Shown here: positions 52,371 to 63,451 of the stretch, in pieces
How positions within the stretch are numbered: position 1 is the stretch's first letter
Layout: each line of letters starts with the position of its first letter
Assembly: GCA_947646735.1 (NCBI GenBank)
Contig: CANTFK010000239.1
Span: forward strand, 248,001-312,000
Length of the DNA stretch: 64,000 nucleotides
Source: Peronospora farinosa
Taxonomy: Eukaryota > Oomycota > Peronosporomycetes > Peronosporales > Peronosporaceae
Direction of reading: 5' to 3'
Program-made: the position numbers and the translations under genes
Notes under the pieces: generated by a model
The model's database searches: none
Told to the model about the DNA's origin: nothing
What the model saw: the letters and a program-made list of their open reading frames with translations, nothing else

Positions 52371-54170
52371 CTAACGAAATTTGCTTGACACCATTGCACT
52401 CGGATACTGTCTTCCTTCCATGCGTTGATATGTTCGAAGAGTCTCTTCCATATCATCGGCGTCTCCAAGGCGTAACAACGTCAACTGCTTAGCCAGATCG
52501 CAATCACCAAGTGTACCAATAAAATGTTCCACATGTTCTCGGCGAATTGAGGGCGATCCCTCCCAAATGGGTATTTTTGCTCGGATCGCGGCTACATTCA
52601 GCCGATACAAATATTCCAGTGGCGTTTCATCGGATCGCTTCTTCGCATGAAAGTATTGTCACCCGACAGACATACCATATCCACAATACTGGATCATGAA
52701 GTTTTCCAACAACGACTTCCAAGAGTTCCGAGTAGATCGACTTAACTGGCTATACCAATTTCGTGCCGGCCTCGTGAGTAAATCACCAAATACTAGACAT
52801 TTTTCATCATCCGGGGCTTGGTCGCGTAAGAACGCCGACTTGGCCTTGTTGACCCAACTTCTCGCTCGATCTTCATCCTTGTCCCGTCCTGTAAATTCTT
52901 TTAGATCTGCGATCTCAGACATTCGAATTCGCTGCGTGACAAGTCCACCATTAGGTAAATCCCCTGCACTTACGACTTGTGGCCGTCTTAGATCCTCCAA
53001 CCCCAAATCTTCTAAATCGTAATTATTGGATCGCGATTGACGCGATCCGGCCGATTCCATATCGACATCCGAAATGCAAATTTTTGGGGTGTTTGTAGGG
53101 ATCGCGGATCGACTGGCGATCATGCGAGCTTGATCCTGCTCGTACTTTCTCATGGCAGCTTCAAAATAAGATTGCAATTGACCTGATCCATTCACATTCA
53201 TGTCTTCAGCTGTGAGTTCCGTCGTCGATTGTTCTCTGGCCTTAATCGGTGCCAGTCGTTCGCGAATATGTGCTGCACCAGCCGGTCCAAGTGACATTCG
53301 ATGCATATTAATCGAGTCGTCCGACTTCCCTTCGGATTCCGCTGACATATACTGCGAAGATCCAGTATAATATCCTTTTGGTATATCTACAGTCGGCTGG
53401 ATCGTCTGATCCACCGGATTGCGCTCTCCAGTTAGAGGAACTAGCTTCGAAAAAAGAGATCGCCCTGCTTGGATCACCCGATCATGATCGCATTCCAAGA
53501 GCACCTGCGCGTCATAAGCTCCAGCGGTGAATCCAGCATTTTGTATCCATAAGCCGACGTATCGCTTCCAACTGGTTCGGTGTCGGAATGGGATCTGAGA
53601 TTGGTCCTCGCAGCGATCCAATCAACTTTGGTTTCAAAATCTTTAGAACGGGATCGCTTTAAAACAGATCTTTAAGCGCCTTCCAATAAAAACACCATTC
53701 CAGCTGATCCAGTTGCCATCCTTTCGCCTTGTCTTCCTCATGCGCTGGCTTCATGTCGGCATCATCATGATCCGACTCAGGCGCCTTCATCTTCACTCGA
53801 GATGGCTTCGAATTCTTCTTCTTCTTCGAATTCGGAGTGGTTTTGGATAAATTTACCTCGGTTTTGACCGTAGGATTTCTATCCAGCGGATCGCGTTGCA
53901 AAACGCGATCCGCAGGGGTCCTCGAAAGTACCTGGGGAGGGGGTAGAAGTTTTCCTTCAGATCAATCTCTTGATCTTCCTCCTTGGTTATCTTTTCATCT
54001 GCGCCCCTCCCAAAACGCTGATGATCCGGGGATCATTTTTCTTCACACGTATGCGGTGATCCCTTTGCCGCTGACGCTTCAATCCCAGGTTCAATTTTGA
54101 CCTTTACATCTTCTCTCAGGGACTAACGGTGAAATCCCAAGTCACCAGAAGTTCCGGGCACGCTCACTAT
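52371..54170 (-). pseudogene. Gag core, element II (broken)
   Basis: Pieces 53901-53659 (NPTVKTE, VKMKAPES, matching the gag of element IV), 53621-52659 and 52610-52371. The capsid-like core (LKEFTGRDKDEDRARSWVNK, LTRPARNWYSQL and LLENFMIQYCG) fits the retrotransposon gag family. Frame changes near 53640 and 52640 and at least one stop near 54110 break it. The LTR-proximal motif GTGAGCGTGCCCGG resembles the element IV primer site. Confidence 0.8.
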
Positions 54171-55474
54171 TGTGGTGGAGTGGGATTCGCAAATTGCTGA
54201 TGCGACTCCAACTCTCCACTGGCGCCCGGACGACCGACTAACGGAGGGGGTACCCCGATTCCGTGTATATAGCCCTCCTAACCTTATAAACCCGTCGGTA
54301 GGGCGGGTTGCTCTCTTCTCGGTGGACTTGAGCCGATGTTGAACTTTATTGTGTTAGGGATAGGTGGGGGGGGGGGGCGATCGAGTGGAATTCCTCACGC
54401 GATCGCAGTTGTTCTTGGGGTGCTCTGTTTGAGTCGCCCTGATCTCTTTTGAGATCGCCTTATCCAACTGGTTGATACTTGATACGCTTGCCTTCTGACC
54501 ACTTGAGCCGTCTCTCGATCTTGTATCTGGACTTCTTAGTCCTCTGCGTCCAATCGCAGATTGAGTTGTTTTGTTGAGAATTCTTGCAATCCCTGGCCAA
54601 ACAATCCAGGGATATGACTTGCGTGGTATGTAGACTTCCTTGAGACGGCGGGAGGCCAAATATCCTGCCCGGGATAGAGAAGTCGACACGTGTACTTAGA
54701 AGCAAATTGAACTCTGTTAATGTTAACCAATCAAATACCAAAACCTATGATCTTCACTATCTGTAGCTCAGGATCTATTGCCACGTATCGCCCTTTCGGA
54801 AAAATCAGATCTTGTAATGTGGTCCACTCCAATATCGCCGCGATCTGGACCGCTACCTCGCTTGGATCGAATACCATTTTAGTATCGGATCGCGGTACTA
54901 AATAATTAGTATCGGATCGCGGTAATAATATTTAGTATCAGATCGCGGTACTAATATTTAGTATCAGATCGCGGTACTAAATAATTAGTATCGGATCGTG
55001 GTACTAATAATTATTATCGGATCGCGGTACTTATTTTAGTATCAGATCGCGATACTAATAATTAGTATCGGATCGCGGTCCGCCGGATCACGACTTGTCC
55101 TCTTCACCGTTTCTCGGGTCATGTGAGATGGTCCATCTATATGACGTGTCATGTCCACCTCATTCCAGTCTTCCAAAGCAACGTAATCCACACCAGACCG
55201 TCTTCCACATACTTGGATGTACCAATCCTCCTTCTTAGCGATCGCGTTCACGCGGATCGCCATCGAAAAATACCGGAGATCGCAATTGCGTAATTTCTAG
55301 GCCATAGTTAACTCCACATAGAACTGCAAACTCCACCATTCACTGTTTTCCATCCCATTTGCCATCATCTCGAAACCTTTCTGCGAGATCGCGATTCATC
55401 AATATTGGCCATTTCGGACTTAACCGAAAATATGCGATCACACTTTGCCAAATTCACTCCTTCGCTTCGCCACA
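54171..55474 (-). repeat. 5' LTR of element II
   Basis: 1304 bases, TGTGGTGGAG to CGCCACA. Nearly identical to the left LTR except for the expanded ~26-base repeat at about 54890-55075. Right TSD copy CCGC at 55475-55478. Confidence 0.92.
54890..55078. repeat. ~26-base tandem repeat in the 5' LTR of element II
   Basis: About eight units of CGGATCGCGGTACTAATAAT type, against three in the other LTR; the difference accounts for most of the 118-base length gap. Confidence 0.88.
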
Positions 55475-55507
55475 CCGCAGTTCGGAAGACCAGCGCGCAG
55501 GGTAAGC

Positions 55508-56560
55508 TGTGGTGAAGTGCCAAGGGATATCAGAGCTTAAAGAAAATGGAAACAGAGAGCAAGAAAGTTTATGGTCACTTTCCCGAGGGAGTGACCACAA
55601 CACGGCCTCGCAGATTTACAACCTCACACCAGGCCCCAGCTTTATTATGAATATAAGGACCCAGACGTGCAGAGCCAGCACAGGCCCCAGGGTACCATAA
55701 CACCGGGGTCCGGGGTTCAGGGTCCAGGGTCCAGGGTCCAGGGCCGAGGGTACAGAGCCCAGGGTACAGGGTCCAGGGTACAGGGTACAGGGCCCAGGGT
55801 ACAGGGTCCAGGGTACCAGGGTCCAATGCCCGAGAATGCAGAAACGGTACATTGAACCCCGAGGATTGCAGAAAGTACAGATACAAAAGGGCCAGTTATT
55901 TCCTCCACGTGGCGCTATTCAGAGCAATGGGTAGGGTTAGGCAAGAAAAGCATACAAAGTATAAGATAAGTAAACACATTTATATTGGCTTTACACGTGG
56001 CAGCTTCAAGTGACTCCTCTTAGATTCTACGTCGCTCCACCTCTTCCGGGCGGGATACCCTTTGGCCCCCCCGACGTCAGCAGGTGTTAGACGGCTCAAG
56101 CTACGCAAGTTAAATCTCAGGATTTTTAGCCTGAGGTTTTAAGTAAGTGTCAATTCACCCACGACCCGCTATCGGAAGCGGCCTCCCTTACCTTACGTTC
56201 CGGGAGCAAAGTAAAGGTCAGGTGGTTGATACCCCTGAAACATGAAGGAAAAGGCCAGGGATGACAAGCTCCCTGAAGAACTTGGCTCTAAGTCCACTCT
56301 CGACAAGGTCGATCGGGTGGCCACCTCCGGCCCATCGAGTGAAGCACATCCACTCGAGGCCCTCCAGGTCTACCTCCCCCCAGGCAGACGTCTACATCCT
56401 CACCAAGTCTTTCAAGAATGCAACCCGCCAGCCGACGGGTACACAAGATGAGATGAAGGTCCATACGCGGCATCGGTTTACCCCCTCCAACAGTCGGCAG
56501 TCCGGCACAGTGAGTGGCTTGAGGTCTCATCATACAATTTTGAGAACCCGCTCCACCACA
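55508..56560 (+). repeat. 3' LTR of element V
   Basis: TGTGGTGAAGTGCC to CTCCACCACA, 1053 bases, related to the element IV LTR at both ends but lacking the 20-base minisatellite. Instead it carries a CCAGGGT-type minisatellite. The DNA at 55479-55507 joins to 25249 once element II is removed. Confidence 0.8.
55695..55832. repeat. CCAGGGT-type minisatellite
   Basis: About 18 irregular units of 7 bases (GGGTCCA or GGGTACA) in the element V LTR. Confidence 0.88.
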
Positions 56561-57170
56561 GATAAATGTCACGAATCTTTGACTTAAAGATCTTCCAGTA
56601 CGGAAATGCATCAGCGTTTGCCATAAATGCAGAGTAAGCCCACTCTGACGTTTTGCCACGCAAATTCGACATGGCATACGACACCATTCTGGTGTCGTCT
56701 TCGATATGCTGCGCCATATCGCATTGCTCCTCTGCCAAAAGCCAGTGGACAATCGTATGTGATGCAGTCCCATTAAACTTCGGAGGGTCCATCCGAATGG
56801 ACCTTGGCTGATTACGCCGGGCAGGAGCGTCTCAACAGTCCTGTTGAGCACCTCGTTCCAATTTTGCTCACGCAAAAGCTCATCCTGAGTCTTATTGATG
56901 GACTCAGCCGTGGCTTGGCTGTTTTCCTCGGACGCGTTTCTACGCTGTCCGAGCACAAACGCCTCAAATTGCTCCAACTGAGCAACATGTTGCTCAGAAG
57001 GACAATACAAGAGGTTGTTCAGGGCTTGTTCACCAAGTCCCTGCACCAAGTGCTCTGCCACCTCCCTATGATGTTGGGAGAGGTGAGAAAAATCTCCCCA
57101 ACATATTGAGAGACATCCGTATTCACACGCACGCTCAGAGAGACGGGTCGTGGGAAGGACTACTAGTGCT
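56561..57170 (-). pseudogene. Gag relic interrupted by element V
   Basis: The minus frame shows a gag-like core (PPKFNGTASHTIVHWLL, MVSYAMSNLRGKTSEWAY and IFKSKIRDIYL) and then breaks at the element V LTR. N-terminal parts toward 57170 are in other frames (QLEQFEAFVLGQRR). It is an old Ty3/gypsy gag next to LTR C. Confidence 0.7.
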
Positions 57171-57176
57171 ACCAAG

Positions 57177-57757
57177 TGTAGACGGGCACTTCGTAAAGAA
57201 GCTGCCACGTTTTACGCGGGAACAACTTCAAGCAGCGCGAGGTAGCGGTTATACCGTCTTACCTCCGCGTGCGGTGGTGGTGGTGTTGGTCGGCGCTTAA
57301 AAGCGCTGTACCAACCGTTGCCGGTCACTTTGAAGCGAATTGCGCAACGAATGCTAAGAAAAGAGCTGCATTTACGACACGCAGAAGCTTTTTCAGCTTT
57401 TCGTGCGCAGTGTGCGATGTTTAGTAGATTCAAGACTGACTTATATTTAATAGAATCTAAACTAATATAAGTTTAACTACTGATTGGTTAAATGTAAAGA
57501 TTGGATACGCGTCTCTTTACAAGCGTATCCTTACTTGCGAGCTTAATATTACATTTAAGCTCGCTGGTGACGTCTGTTTGAAGCGTCACCATGATGTCCA
57601 GTCTCAACTGGCGTCATCCTCGTTGAATGTGAATCCATCCATGGATATCACATTCACGAGGGTGGGTCACAATGATGTGCCACACCCAAGTGAGATTTTA
57701 GGCCTGCCCGTTAAGTATTCGATACTTAACGAACCATGTAACTTTTAGCCCATTACA
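57177..57757 (-). repeat. LTR C (5' LTR of the gag relic)
   Basis: 581 bases, TGTAGACGG to CCCATTACA on the plus strand. The inverted TGGTAGCAC primer motif is at 57167-57174. No second copy is seen. Confidence 0.78.
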
Positions 57758-58260
57758 GTGGGTCACGAGGACCCTCCTCGTAAAGTGGCATCGTCGGCTC
57801 ATTAAACGCGCACGGATCCATCCGAGCGCTAGTACCGTATACACTGATTCGGGTATATTCCGAGCAGATACGTTGGAGCCGCGTTCCTCGCTCTTCGCAA
57901 GATTTTAAACGTTGTTTAGGCAAATGAGTTCATGGAGTCAAGTGGCCCCGATGCGAACGCAGGTAAGATTGTTCGTGTGGTGCACGAGAACGGTGGGGCG
58001 ATCCATGGGGTCGAAAATGGAAACAGTGTCTTAATTCACTATGTCGAGATTGAGAACAATGTTGAGAACGAAGACGTCGTGGTGAATGTGTACCACCACG
58101 ACTACGAGAACGAGACCTTGACGAGAACTGCGTAACAGGACGGGCAAGCGAGCGTGTCGCCGCCCTGCGCTGATTATTCAGCGGATATTATCTCCGCTGC
58201 CGAGATTAAACGACGCCAGCGAAGCGCACCTCGAGTAAACGCAGTCCTCCGTTTGTACAG
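57758..58260 (+). pseudogene. Diverged 3' end of an element III-type pol
   Basis: GGTCACGAGGACCCTCC and later GCGATTATTCAGCGG-like bases align with 46763-47250 of element III. The reading frames are destroyed and the Asn/Glu-rich stretch remains. It is the oldest recognisable relic in the cluster. Confidence 0.65.
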
Positions 58261-59396
58261 ACTGACCTGTCTTCGACACTTCTTGCTGGCAAAATCCTTG
58301 TGGTGGAGACTGAAGGGAAGAAAGCTAGAGACGACTCGTGAGGAATTTGCTAGATTCCATTCAAGTTGACGTTGATCTACGATCGACTCATTGACCACCT
58401 TGCTTCCAACTTTTCTCTTCTAGCCACTTTTTCCTACGTCTAGTCTGCTACTTTGTTTTGTTGTGTGGACATATGGATGTGACGAGCTTACTCACGGACA
58501 TGATGTGGAATCCGATACTTATGCAAAGTCATGAGCATGGCGACATTCACCCTACTGTCAATCCTTTGTCGCTGCTTTCGATCGGATCTACTTGTCATTC
58601 CGACTTTCGTTAACTCGTTGCTTTGCTACAGACTTGATGCAAAATAAAGATAAGCACTCGACTTGCCCCGGAACCATCATCTACGAGCTCATTTACTCCC
58701 CTGATCAAAACAAGAACTAAATTACTCAATCAGCGATGCTGTCAAGCTGCAGCAACGCGTTCGCAATTAGTGCGGGATGAGGATGATGTCAACTATTTTG
58801 CGAACAGGATGAGGAATCAGCTTTCCTTCCTGTGTCTAGCCTTGGGTGACGACTACCAGCTGTGCAAAGATGAGCGACATCAGCAAGGCACGAGCATTTT
58901 TTTTCTGTGTCTCGACAAGTGTCTTCCCGGTCTCTTTTCACGGTGTAATTTGGGTGTCAAGTGAAGAGATGCTCATGAACACGTTTGCATCTCTTTGACC
59001 TTGGGAAATGTACATTTCCGCTTGGGTCGTGCTACAGACAAATATGATCATCGAGCATTGCTGTAAGGAATACGGCAATACATTACCATTCTTGTGCGGA
59101 AACAACTACAAACTTCGACCGATCACAGCTCAAATATTTATTCACAAGAAGCTGGCAAGGCTAAAGAATAAAAAGTAGTTTATCTTTCAAAAAGCACATG
59201 GGATAAAACAGGAATAAAACTAGAATACGCGAGCGGCTTGAGCTTTGCATAGAAGCCGACGTCAGAGGGAAACATCAAGCTGCTCACAAAGCGCTGACTT
59301 CATAGTCGTCTATTTCGAACTCCTCTGATCGAAGCGTCGCCAGAGCAGGACGTGGCTTAGATGCCAGTGCTGGGGAAGGCATGGTGTTCGTCATGC
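58261..59396. other. Intergenic region
   Basis: Low-complexity-free DNA after the retroelement cluster. A 64-codon plus ORF at 58770-58964 has no support. I see no gene or repeat. Confidence 0.45.
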
Positions 59397-60525
59397 TTAG
59401 TAAAAACTGGACGGTGATACATGCTTTGACGGGGCCGGCGGTATCGTGCGGGCCAGCTTTGGCGACGCGGTGCGTGTCGACTTTGGCGACATGGCGCGGG
59501 CTGGCTTTGGAAAAGGAGTGTGGGCTTTTGGTGTCGGCTGCTCGTCGCCTTTCACGAAACTGCCACGAGCGCTGTGGTGACGAGGCACGCCACCCTTACT
59601 TGTACTTCGAATGCTTTAGCCTCTTCTTCGTCCATGAAGCGGATGCTGCTAAGCACGTATTTTTTGTCCGTCTTCTCATTTTCAGATTCGAGTTTACAAC
59701 ATCCTCCTCGGTCACAGCCGCGTCAATAGTCACGCCAATGTTCCTTCAGTATCTTCACTTCAATCTCCAAGATGTTCTTTGTGAACTTAAGAAACTCCAC
59801 AATCCACTGCTCCGAGTAGTGCACAGCATCACCTAGCTTGGCTTCGCTGTTGCTAACTTTGTGGCCGAAACTATTCTGGCAAGCGATCTTCTTCAAAATC
59901 TCCTTGAGAGCAGGAATACGCTCCAGCATGTCTTCATCCCGATTAATCTCCTTGCCCTTGTCCTTCTAGTTCTCAGTTTCCTTTCGCTCTTTGCTGCTCG
60001 AGTCAAGCCACTTCTCCATGCGCTTGATGTCACGCTCAATGACAATTTTCAGCCAGTCGATACGTCACGCCCCTCCTTCGTTTCTTTTGTCAGCGTTGAA
60101 CTGCTTCACAAATTAACACACGATCTGCGGTCGTAGTAGTTGCAATTATTGATGAGCTTCTTGGCGGTCTCAAGTTCAGTCTCTTGTGGCAAAATCGGCT
60201 TTTCACGCTCAGACCGGTAGTTTCTGACCTTACACACCTCAGCGGGGGATTTCAGGTAATTAGCCTGCATCTGCTTGTAGCTTTCAATCAGCGTAGGCGC
60301 ACGCTGCTCGATCAGGTCAGCCTCCGAACCGCGCACCTGCGACTCCTTTGCAAGCGAAATCTTATCAGTGGCGCACAGAGCACTGTCCTTGCTCTCCATC
60401 CGCTCCATGAAAGCGTTGATTGAGTCAAACTTACCCTCGAGCTGAGTGGAGCATGCTGCAAGCTCCTTCAGCAGAAGGTTCGCCAGCTTCAACAGCTTCA
60501 GCCAACCATCAACGCGGCTTCCTGA
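59397..60525 (-). pseudogene. Broken gene for an unknown coiled-coil protein
   Basis: The minus strand reads as coding-like but in several frames. 60492-60106 gives LANLLLKELAACSTQLEGKF, KISLAKESQVRGSEADLIEQ and RAPTLIESYKQMQANYLKSP. It runs into a stop, then IKRMEKWLDSSSKERKE near 60020, and 59929-59723 gives ERIPALKEILKKI and SEQWIVEFLKFTKNILEIE. A further piece near 59650 reads RFMDEEEAKAFEVQ, ending in a Lys/Pro/Ala/Ser-rich tail. At least three frame changes or stops are needed. I do not recognise the family. Helical, charged sequence with good codon character implies a real ancestral gene and not a retroelement. Confidence 0.55.
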
Positions 60526-61449
60526 ATGGTGACATCAGGATGGAAAAAGTCGATTGCAAGTCCGTAAGTGCGAGCTCGAGGATGATGCTGCTGTTGCGGC
60601 GTTGTAGAAATACGAGCGCACGATTGTTCTGTTGCTTTGTGCTGGCTTCACTTGAGTTGAGGCTTACTGTCAGTGTCTAGCGCTGTTTCTCAATCTCCAA
60701 ATGTTTTTCCTACATCGTCGTTCTTCGACGCATTTTTCGGCCATTTGAGAGGCAAATACGAGCGCGACGACATAGACCACTGGACGGCAACTCGCTGAAG
60801 GTCAGAATGCAACCACCGGTCAATGTAGGTGCTGCTTGGAGTGAGTGTGTCGTGGCTTACAATTGCATTTGCCAATCGATCTCGTGAAACTGCTTACGCC
60901 ATGCACAAGTCTTCTTTCACGTACTTGATGGCAGTAGCAATAGAACGAGTTGCTCCACATCAATGAATGAAGTTCGTAGACGGTGTTTCCAACCTTAGCT
61001 CAAATGCTTGAACTACCTCCGTGCGGGAAGACGTAAAGTTCGACAGAGCGGAACAGGTCTTCCCTACTTTAACAGAAACAGTGCGAAGAACGTCTGTGTC
61101 GATCTGCATCTGTTGTATCCATCACGATTGAATTGCAGTGTCGTTTTGACCCTGCCTGATATTGCGGCGCATTGACAGAGGAATGGATGACAAAGCCTTC
61201 GAGTGCGGCATGCACTTAACAGGACAAGCTCGAATGAATTAGCAGCTAAAGCTGTTGAGCTCACAATATCCATGAGCTGTCACAGCATTAACAGTTGTCA
61301 CTTCATGGCTAAGATTGCGGTGCCGGGACACAGTACGGACCAGCATCACATAGACGACGCAGCGTTATCATTTTGCTCTGCCGACACCAGGCGTAGGTAC
61401 ATCGTGAACAACTTTGTTGTGCAGTGTCCTTGGTAGTCCCAACCTTTAT
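60526..61449. other. Intergenic region
   Basis: Short ORFs only (for example 60690-60875 and 61203-61436); none has recognisable features. It ends at the LTR of element VI. Confidence 0.45.
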
Positions 61450-62077
61450 TGTAGCGGAGCTGCACAGCTCTTTAGCCAGAGGAAGACTTTCGGCTGGAAG
61501 CCTCTTAGTTCGAGAGAACTAAATAGAGTTAAGGCTAAAAGCCACTTAGTTCTAAGGAACTAGTTATTCGACGTTAAAGTCACCCTCTTCTAAGGAAGTA
61601 GGAGGGACTCTTAGTCAGCAAGCAATAAGCTTAAGGTTCAGAGGACCAACGCACAGAGTGCAAGAGCAAGCTAGAAGCTTAGGGTTCAGAGAACCAACGC
61701 ACGAAGTGCACAAGAGAACAAGTCAGAACGACTTGTGGTCTTAAACTCAAAAGGAGAACTGATTTTATTTATGCACTAAGATATTATGAATAGTCCTACT
61801 TTAAGTACACTACACTAGATTAATTACTATAATAGTAGTTATTAAATGCAGACTTTGCTATATCGTCTTAACATCTGTGTATGATGTACTTAATGGAGCG
61901 TTATCGATTTATCGAATCCTAATCGGTAAGATACGGTATTACCGAATACCGTATCTTAACGCTCATACTTAATACCTCTCTAACGAGAGGTATAATAATG
62001 CATTATATGCAATACAAAGGAGAGTTTAAGCGTAAACTCTCGGAAAGACGTTACAACCGTCGTGTAACCCCGTTACA
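61450..62077 (-). repeat. 3' LTR of element VI (family D)
   Basis: 628 bases, TGTAGCGGAG to CCCCGTTACA on the plus strand. It contains repeated GGTTCAGAGGACCAACGCAC-type units near 61634-61710 and a perfect palindrome. Confidence 0.85.
61927..61958. repeat. Perfect 14-base hairpin in LTR D
   Basis: TAAGATACGGTATT (61927-61940), loop ACCG, then its exact inverse at 61945-61958. Confidence 0.88.
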
Positions 62078-62170
62078 CCCTCCCCCACCAGACTGACGTT
62101 CCCATAGAAAGTCACTCGACATCTTTCCTCATAGAGGTAGTGCTTTAGCGAACTTTTAAAACCTCACGGT

Positions 62171-63451
62171 TTGTTCACGGCACACAACATGACGCCTCCC
62201 GGCAGTGAGTCACAGACTCTTAGGGACCTCATTGAGGACGACCTTGACGAAGCGGTTGATTACGAAAGTGACACCGTCTTTGTGGGACCCGATGGGTCCC
62301 CTTTAGCCATGAAGATGACACTCGTCATGCACCGAATCCGTTCCCTGAACGTGGTGCAGCAGATGCGCTAACAGCGTTACGTGACCCGCCTGACGTATCA
62401 TCAACGGTAACGGTTACCAATCCACTCGACGAGCAGCAACAGCGGTCCATCGACCAAGAGGAAGGCGCCAAGCGCCGAACGAAGAACATGACGCGGCTGC
62501 AGGACCACCGACAGTACAGGTTCAAGCCACCTACGGTGGAAGAACGTCTAAAGGAAGCATCTGGGCATTCCCTTTCTGGTTGGACCATTGGGCCTGAGGC
62601 CATTTCACCTGAGGATGTTGCCACGCGCACGGCACTTCGACAACGATATCTGAAACTCCACATCACTACACAAAGCCAATACTTGGCACGCCTTAATAGG
62701 CAAGTGCGCGGTGCGCCAGTTCCTCCCATAAAGGGTGTTCCCATCCTTCTGTTCGCAGGGGAAACCGAGGACGAAGAAGACACGGCTTTCAGCCGCTGGG
62801 CGCATTATGCGCGACGTTTAAGCAGCACGGGCAAGCGCCGATGTGGCAGATATCCGACTTGAGCGGAAGATGCGATATGATTACGCTAAATTGAAGGCCC
62901 GGGGGAAATTGAAATCCCAACGAACGCATTATGCGCCTGCTGCCCAGCAGCCCAATGTTTCGGCTACCCCTGTAGCCGCGAGTTCACGACAGCCCGAGGC
63001 CGCTAACCCGCCTACCCTCACCATTACTGGTGAGAAGCGTCAGCGCCAACAGGCAGACCCTGCGCACGACGCTCAAAAACGTCCACGGCGTATGGGCAGT
63101 CCTGCCGAAGGGGAGTCTCAAACTCCCATGAATTACATGATTCGGGATAACCCCGCCATTTTACCAGATACTGGTTTTGACCATGGCGGCGCCGCTTCTG
63201 CAGTAGACGTTCCACATGGAACTGCAGGTTCCCCTGAGCATCGAGCAAAGGAGGAGGAGGCCGATGTATCGGCACAAGCTCATGCCGAGCTTGTTCAGGA
63301 GGTGCGGACCCTTCGTGAGGAGAGGCAGACGATGAACTCCCGGCTTGCGTCCCTGGAAGAGAGTCGGACCCGAATGCAGGGTCAGCTTGACATGTTGGCG
63401 CAGATGCTTCGTCCCGCGACAATGCCAATGGGCTCGGCGCGAGCGCCTTAA
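62171..63451 (+). pseudogene. Antisense ORF of element VI (two frame changes)
   Basis: It begins with an ATG near 62171 or 62190, about 100 bases from the LTR. Piece one is acidic (LRDLIEDDLDEAVDYESD). Piece two (from about 62331 to 62862) has RYRFKPPTVEERLKEASGH-like sequence with SLSGWTIGPEAISPEDV. Piece three (62843-63451; no ATG at its left limit) is basic and ends in a coiled coil (LVQEVRTLREERQTMNSRL, SLEESRTRMQGQLDML). It overlaps pol on the other strand from 63024. The two frame changes are near 62330 and 62850. It lacks the C-x2-H-x4-C-x2-C motif of elements I and III. Confidence 0.72.

Larger units (their letters stand above)
25250..55474 (-). mobile_element. Element II, Chronos/Tat-like Ty3/gypsy retrotransposon (host of element I)
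   Basis: LTRs at 25250-26435 and 54171-55474, flanked by CCGC at 25246-25249 and 55475-55478. Without the 16.9-kb element I it is about 13.3 kb. Minus-strand order: 5' LTR, gag with three zinc knuckles, protease, linker, RT and first RNase H, second (archaeal-type) RNase H, integrase, chromodomain, then an ORF on the opposite strand, then the 3' LTR. Two RNase H domains in one Ty3/gypsy pol is the mark of plant Tat and oomycete Chronos elements. Stops and frameshifts split gag and integrase, so it is probably inactive. Confidence 0.88.
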
